From the NCBI RefSeq assembly GCF_019931275.1, contig NZ_JAIOTY010000003.1, positions 62,001-126,000 of the forward strand: a DNA stretch of 64,000 bases, given 5' to 3'. The position numbers were made by a program, and so were the translations under genes. Origin of the DNA: Nitratidesulfovibrio sp. SRB-5. Lineage in GTDB: Bacteria; Desulfobacterota; Desulfovibrionia; Desulfovibrionales; Desulfovibrionaceae. Position 1 is the stretch's first letter, and each line of letters opens with the position of its first letter. The notes under the pieces were generated by a model. The model saw only the letters and a list, made by a program, of their open reading frames with translations. It was not told where the DNA came from and did not search any database. This document shows positions 61,460-64,000 of the stretch, piece by piece.

Positions 61460-61985
61460 TGGCCGTGTCCGCTCCCCCTTGTGGCCGCAGGCAGCCTTCG
61501 CCCAATGCCCTAACAAAGCTGCTACGGCTGCGGGAGGACAACCGGCCCGGCTGGCCCGGCTGGCTCTCAATTGGCTCGACTGGCTCGACTGGCTCAATTG
61601 GCCCGACTGGCCACTTCAACGGACACTATCCCGGTCACGCCGGGTCATACGGGGACGCCGCAGGGCGTCCCCCTTGCGTCGGGGCGTGCGGAGCGCGTCG
61701 GAAGCGTGCGGGGCAGCGGCGCACGGTGCAAGGGACGGGGATGCGCGGGGGATGGCGCGGCGGGGGCCGCCACGGGGCGGCTGGCACCGCACTGGCGCTC
61801 GGACACAGGCGCATCGGCATGCGCCGGACGCAACAAGCCCGCCACTGTCGCGCGGGACGCGATAACGGCGGGCAAGGCACGGAATCGTGGAACAGAAGGG
61901 GTCGCCGCACCTCCGTCCGGCATGCGCGGGCATGCAGCGGTGGGGGATGGGGCCATGGTCGCCAATACGCGGTGCGGGACGGAGG
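61460..61985. other. Convergent intergenic region with a 9-nt array
   Basis: 526 bases between the rightward kinase gene and the leftward infA. It has a 9-nt array (TCGACTGGC, TCGACTGGC, TCAATTGGC, CCGACTGGC, 61576-61611) and a GC hairpin GGGGACGCC / GGCGTCCCC (61651-61672, 4-nt loop) without a T-tract. No gene supported. Confidence 0.55.
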
Positions 61986-62204
61986 CTATTTCATGCGGTA
62001 GGTGATGCGGCCACGCGTCAGGTCGTACGGCGAAAGCTCTACCTTCACACGGTCGCCGGGCAGGATGCGGATGTAGAACTTGCGCATCTTGCCGGAGATG
62101 TGGGCCAGCACTTCGTGGCCGTTTTCGAGCTCCACACGGAACATCGCGTTGGGCAGGGCTTCCTGCACAACGCCGTCAACCTCGATGGCATCTTCCTTTG
62201 CCAT
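61986..62204 (-). CDS. infA: Translation initiation factor IF-1
   Basis: 72 residues, exact family length. Single OB-fold with [20 protein letters not shown] and [12 protein letters not shown]-like sequence ([20 protein letters not shown]) and the C-terminal GRITYRMK. It binds the ribosomal A site during initiation. The start has GGAGGAA just upstream. It stands alone between unrelated genes, as is common for infA. Confidence 0.98.
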   Translation of the reverse strand: MAKEDAIEVDGVVQEALPNAMFRVELENGHEVLAHISGKMRKFYIRILPGDRVKVELSPYDLTRGRITYRMK

Positions 62205-62581
62205 GGTTCCTCCGTCTCGTTCTCTCGCACCCCGTGCGGGCGGGGCAAAACAACTGCACCGCCATTCCACATAATGCCGGTTTTGTCAACAAAACCGCGC
62301 CACGCAAGGGTTCGCGCCCGGCTGCAGGACTGCGGAACCGGACCATGCGTTGCCGCCGTGGCCCGGTTGTCCACCCGCGCGCGGCCTTGCCGTCGAGAAA
62401 ACACCGGCGGGGGCCGGAAGAAGCCGGAAACCGCCCGCAGGGAAAGGAAGAATCACGGCAGCCATGGCCCTGCTGTCCATCGGATGCGGGGCGGCAACGG
62501 GCCGAAAGCGAGGCCGGAAGCAGGCCGTCCGCGCCGGGCGGTCCTGCCCGCGCCGCAGTGGGCGCAGGCGGTCACCCCCCG
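62205..62581. other. Intergenic region upstream of infA
   Basis: 377 bases. A perfect 8-bp hairpin CGGTTTTG / CAAAACCG (62278-62297) contains TTGACA on the minus strand (62284-62289), a likely infA -35 element although the matching -10 is poor. The rest holds no gene. Confidence 0.5.
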
Positions 62582-63379
62582 CTATCCGGCGGCAGGCCCT
62601 TCCGCCGCCCCACGGTTGCGCAGCAGCAGCCACATCCCCACGCCGAACAGCGGCAGGCACAGCACCTGGCCCATGGTCAGCCAGCCGAAGGCCAGGTAGC
62701 CCAGTTGCGGATCGGGCTCGCGCACGAATTCCACGGCAAAGCGGAAGATCGCATACAGCACGCCGAACAGGCCGGACACCGCGCCCACCGGGCGCTTGCG
62801 CCCGGAAAACCACCACACGGCGGCAAACAGCACCACGCCTTCCAGCACGGCCTCGTACAACTGCGAGGGATGACGGGGAAAGGGGCCGCCGTCGGGAAAC
62901 ACCATGGCCCACGGCAGCGTGGTGGGTGCGCCCCACAGCTCGCCGTTGATGAAGTTGCCGATGCGGCCAAAGAACAGCCCCGGCGGAATCAGCGGCGCCA
63001 CGAAGTCCACCACGGACAGGAATTCGCGCTCGGCGCGCCGGGCGTACAACCACACCGCGAACAGCACCCCCAGCAACCCGCCGTGAAACGACATGCCCCC
63101 GTGCCAGATCTGGAAGATGGCCGCGGGCTGGCTGACGTAGTAGGCCAGATCGTAGAACAGGATGTAGCCCAGCCGCCCCCCCAGCACCACGCCGAAGATG
63201 GCCCAGGTGACCATGTCGTCCACCTGCTGCGGGTGCCAGCCACTGCCGGGCTGCGCCGCGCGGCGGCGGCCCAGCCACCAGCCGGAGATGAAGCCGAACA
63301 GGTACATCAGCCCGTACCAGCGGAACTGCAACGGGCCAATGGAAACGGCCACGGGATCTATGCGGGGATATGCGAGCAT
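62582..63379 (-). CDS. lgt: Prolipoprotein diacylglyceryl transferase
   Basis: 265 residues with seven hydrophobic segments. Motifs are RWYGLMYLFGF near the start, HGGMSFHGG and the family signature GRIGNFINGELWG (about residues 138-150). It attaches diacylglycerol to the Cys of prolipoproteins in the inner membrane, the step needed for the lipoproteins encoded elsewhere here. The start at 63379 (MLAYPRIDPVAVSIG) has GGGAG about six bases upstream. Confidence 0.97.
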   Translation of the reverse strand: MLAYPRIDPVAVSIGPLQFRWYGLMYLFGFISGWWLGRRRAAQPGSGWHPQQVDDMVTWAIFGVVLGGRLGYILFYDLAYYVSQPAAIFQIWHGGMSFHGGLLGVLFAVWLYARRAEREFLSVVDFVAPLIPPGLFFGRIGNFINGELWGAPTTLPWAMVFPDGGPFPRHPSQLYEAVLEGVVLFAAVWWFSGRKRPVGAVSGLFGVLYAIFRFAVEFVREPDPQLGYLAFGWLTMGQVLCLPLFGVGMWLLLRNRGAAEGPAAG

Positions 63380-64000
63380 CGGGACTCCCGGTGATGCTTG
63401 GGTTGCGGAAAAGGGACACGGGCCGGGCGCGGCAGGGGACCACGAGGCCGCGTAGGCTCGCGTGGCACAACAGCGCGCCAGAGTAGCGCCGGGGTAGCGC
63501 CAGGCGGCGCCAGACCATGCCCCCACCACGACACGATATGGCACGGCAGGGTACGGCGCAGGCCACGCGTGGGGCGCGATATCCGAGGCTGTGGTACGAC
63601 CAGTGCCCGCTTCCGTCAATGCCGAGCCGGGCCGAGCCGGGCCGAGCCGGGCCAGGCCGGGCCAGGCCGGGCCAGGCCGGATGCGGAACCGTCATCACAC
63701 GGGCGGCAAACCGCCACGACACCCGGCCCGGGGGAATGTATCCGGCCGACAGGCAGCCGCCTTCCCCCCTCCCCACGAGACCACCGGCAGGCGCCGCGCG
63801 TCTCCCCGCCCGGCCCGTACATCCCGCGGGGATGCGTCCCGCACGCCCGGCCTCCCTCGAACATGCCGCCCGTCCCGCCCCCCGGCCAGCCCGGCGCACT
63901 CCACCCACCGCACGAGCCCACGCGCCTCACGCGTTCCGGGAATCCGGCCAGTTCGCACGAAATGCGCACAACGCTGTTGACAACCCGAGGGGTTTCGGGC
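63380..64000. other. Region upstream of lgt; window end
   Basis: 621 bases without a credible gene. It has the 10-nt array at 63621-63680. TTGACA at 63977-63982 followed by CCCGA / TCGGG may be the promoter of a gene beyond the window. Confidence 0.5.
63621..63680. repeat. 10-nt tandem array, six units
   Basis: Three exact GCCGAGCCGG units followed by three exact GCCAGGCCGG units. Non-coding; a 10-nt unit is not frame-preserving. Confidence 0.9.

Overview
This is a 64 kb stretch of high-GC bacterial chromosome. Gene content and style point to a sulfate-reducing deltaproteobacterium of the Desulfovibrio/Nitratidesulfovibrio type. Pointers are PutA without a DNA-binding domain, an alanine dehydrogenase behind a sigma-54 promoter, a ZraP/ZraS/ZraR metal-stress locus, a TRAP dicarboxylate-type transporter, a pyrK-pyrD pair and a DksA-like zinc-finger protein. 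The genus is inferred from gene content only. No rRNA or tRNA genes, CRISPR arrays, prophage or complete insertion sequences were seen. Because GC is so high, very long antisense open frames shadow nearly every real gene; starts were chosen from Shine-Dalgarno spacing, ATGA overlaps and family N-termini.

Layout. 0-5 kb: a cut-off gene, a MocR-type regulator divergent from azlCD (branched-chain amino-acid export), and a secreted DsbA-like protein. 5-6.5 kb: an unusual gene-free region rich in perfect hairpins plus an AT-rich island with clustered TGCACA-core motifs. 6.5-10.2 kb: a TudS-like DUF523 protein, a two-domain ornithine-lipid synthase-like acyltransferase and a DksA-like protein. 10.3-12 kb: MarR and DUF169. 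12-20 kb: TetR, RND pump (adaptor, pump, outer-membrane factor) and a second MarR. 20-28.7 kb: a second drug-export locus, TetR plus outer-membrane factor on one strand and HlyD, a double-ATPase/permease fusion and a second permease on the other, around one symmetric operator. 28.9-32.8 kb: ald with its probable sigma-54 activator, then a thioesterase. 33-35 kb: LysE-type exporter and glycosyltransferase. 35.2-40.2 kb: a 150-bp tandem repeat, then zraR-zraS divergent from zraP. 40.6-44.7 kb: putA and a DUF1778/GNAT toxin-antitoxin pair. 44.8-50 kb: pyrD, pyrK and a U32-family protein with a long basic tail. 50-55.5 kb: a possible MITE-like element, MdaB-like quinone reductase, LysR and a TRAP transporter. 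56-64 kb: MerR-like regulator, diguanylate cyclase, PhoR-like kinase, infA and lgt.

Themes. (1) Amino-acid flux: azlCD, LysE, ald and putA give export and catabolic routes for amino acids, with ald under sigma-54 control. (2) Envelope defence: two complete multidrug export systems with local TetR/MarR regulators, a zinc/copper-type periplasmic stress system, and membrane-lipid modification. (3) Regulation: at least two repressor genes look leaderless, with a near-consensus promoter ending just upstream of the start codon and a perfect operator overlapping it. (4) Short in-frame tandem arrays (9, 12 or 18 nt) recur in linkers and tails of many proteins and in some non-coding spacers.
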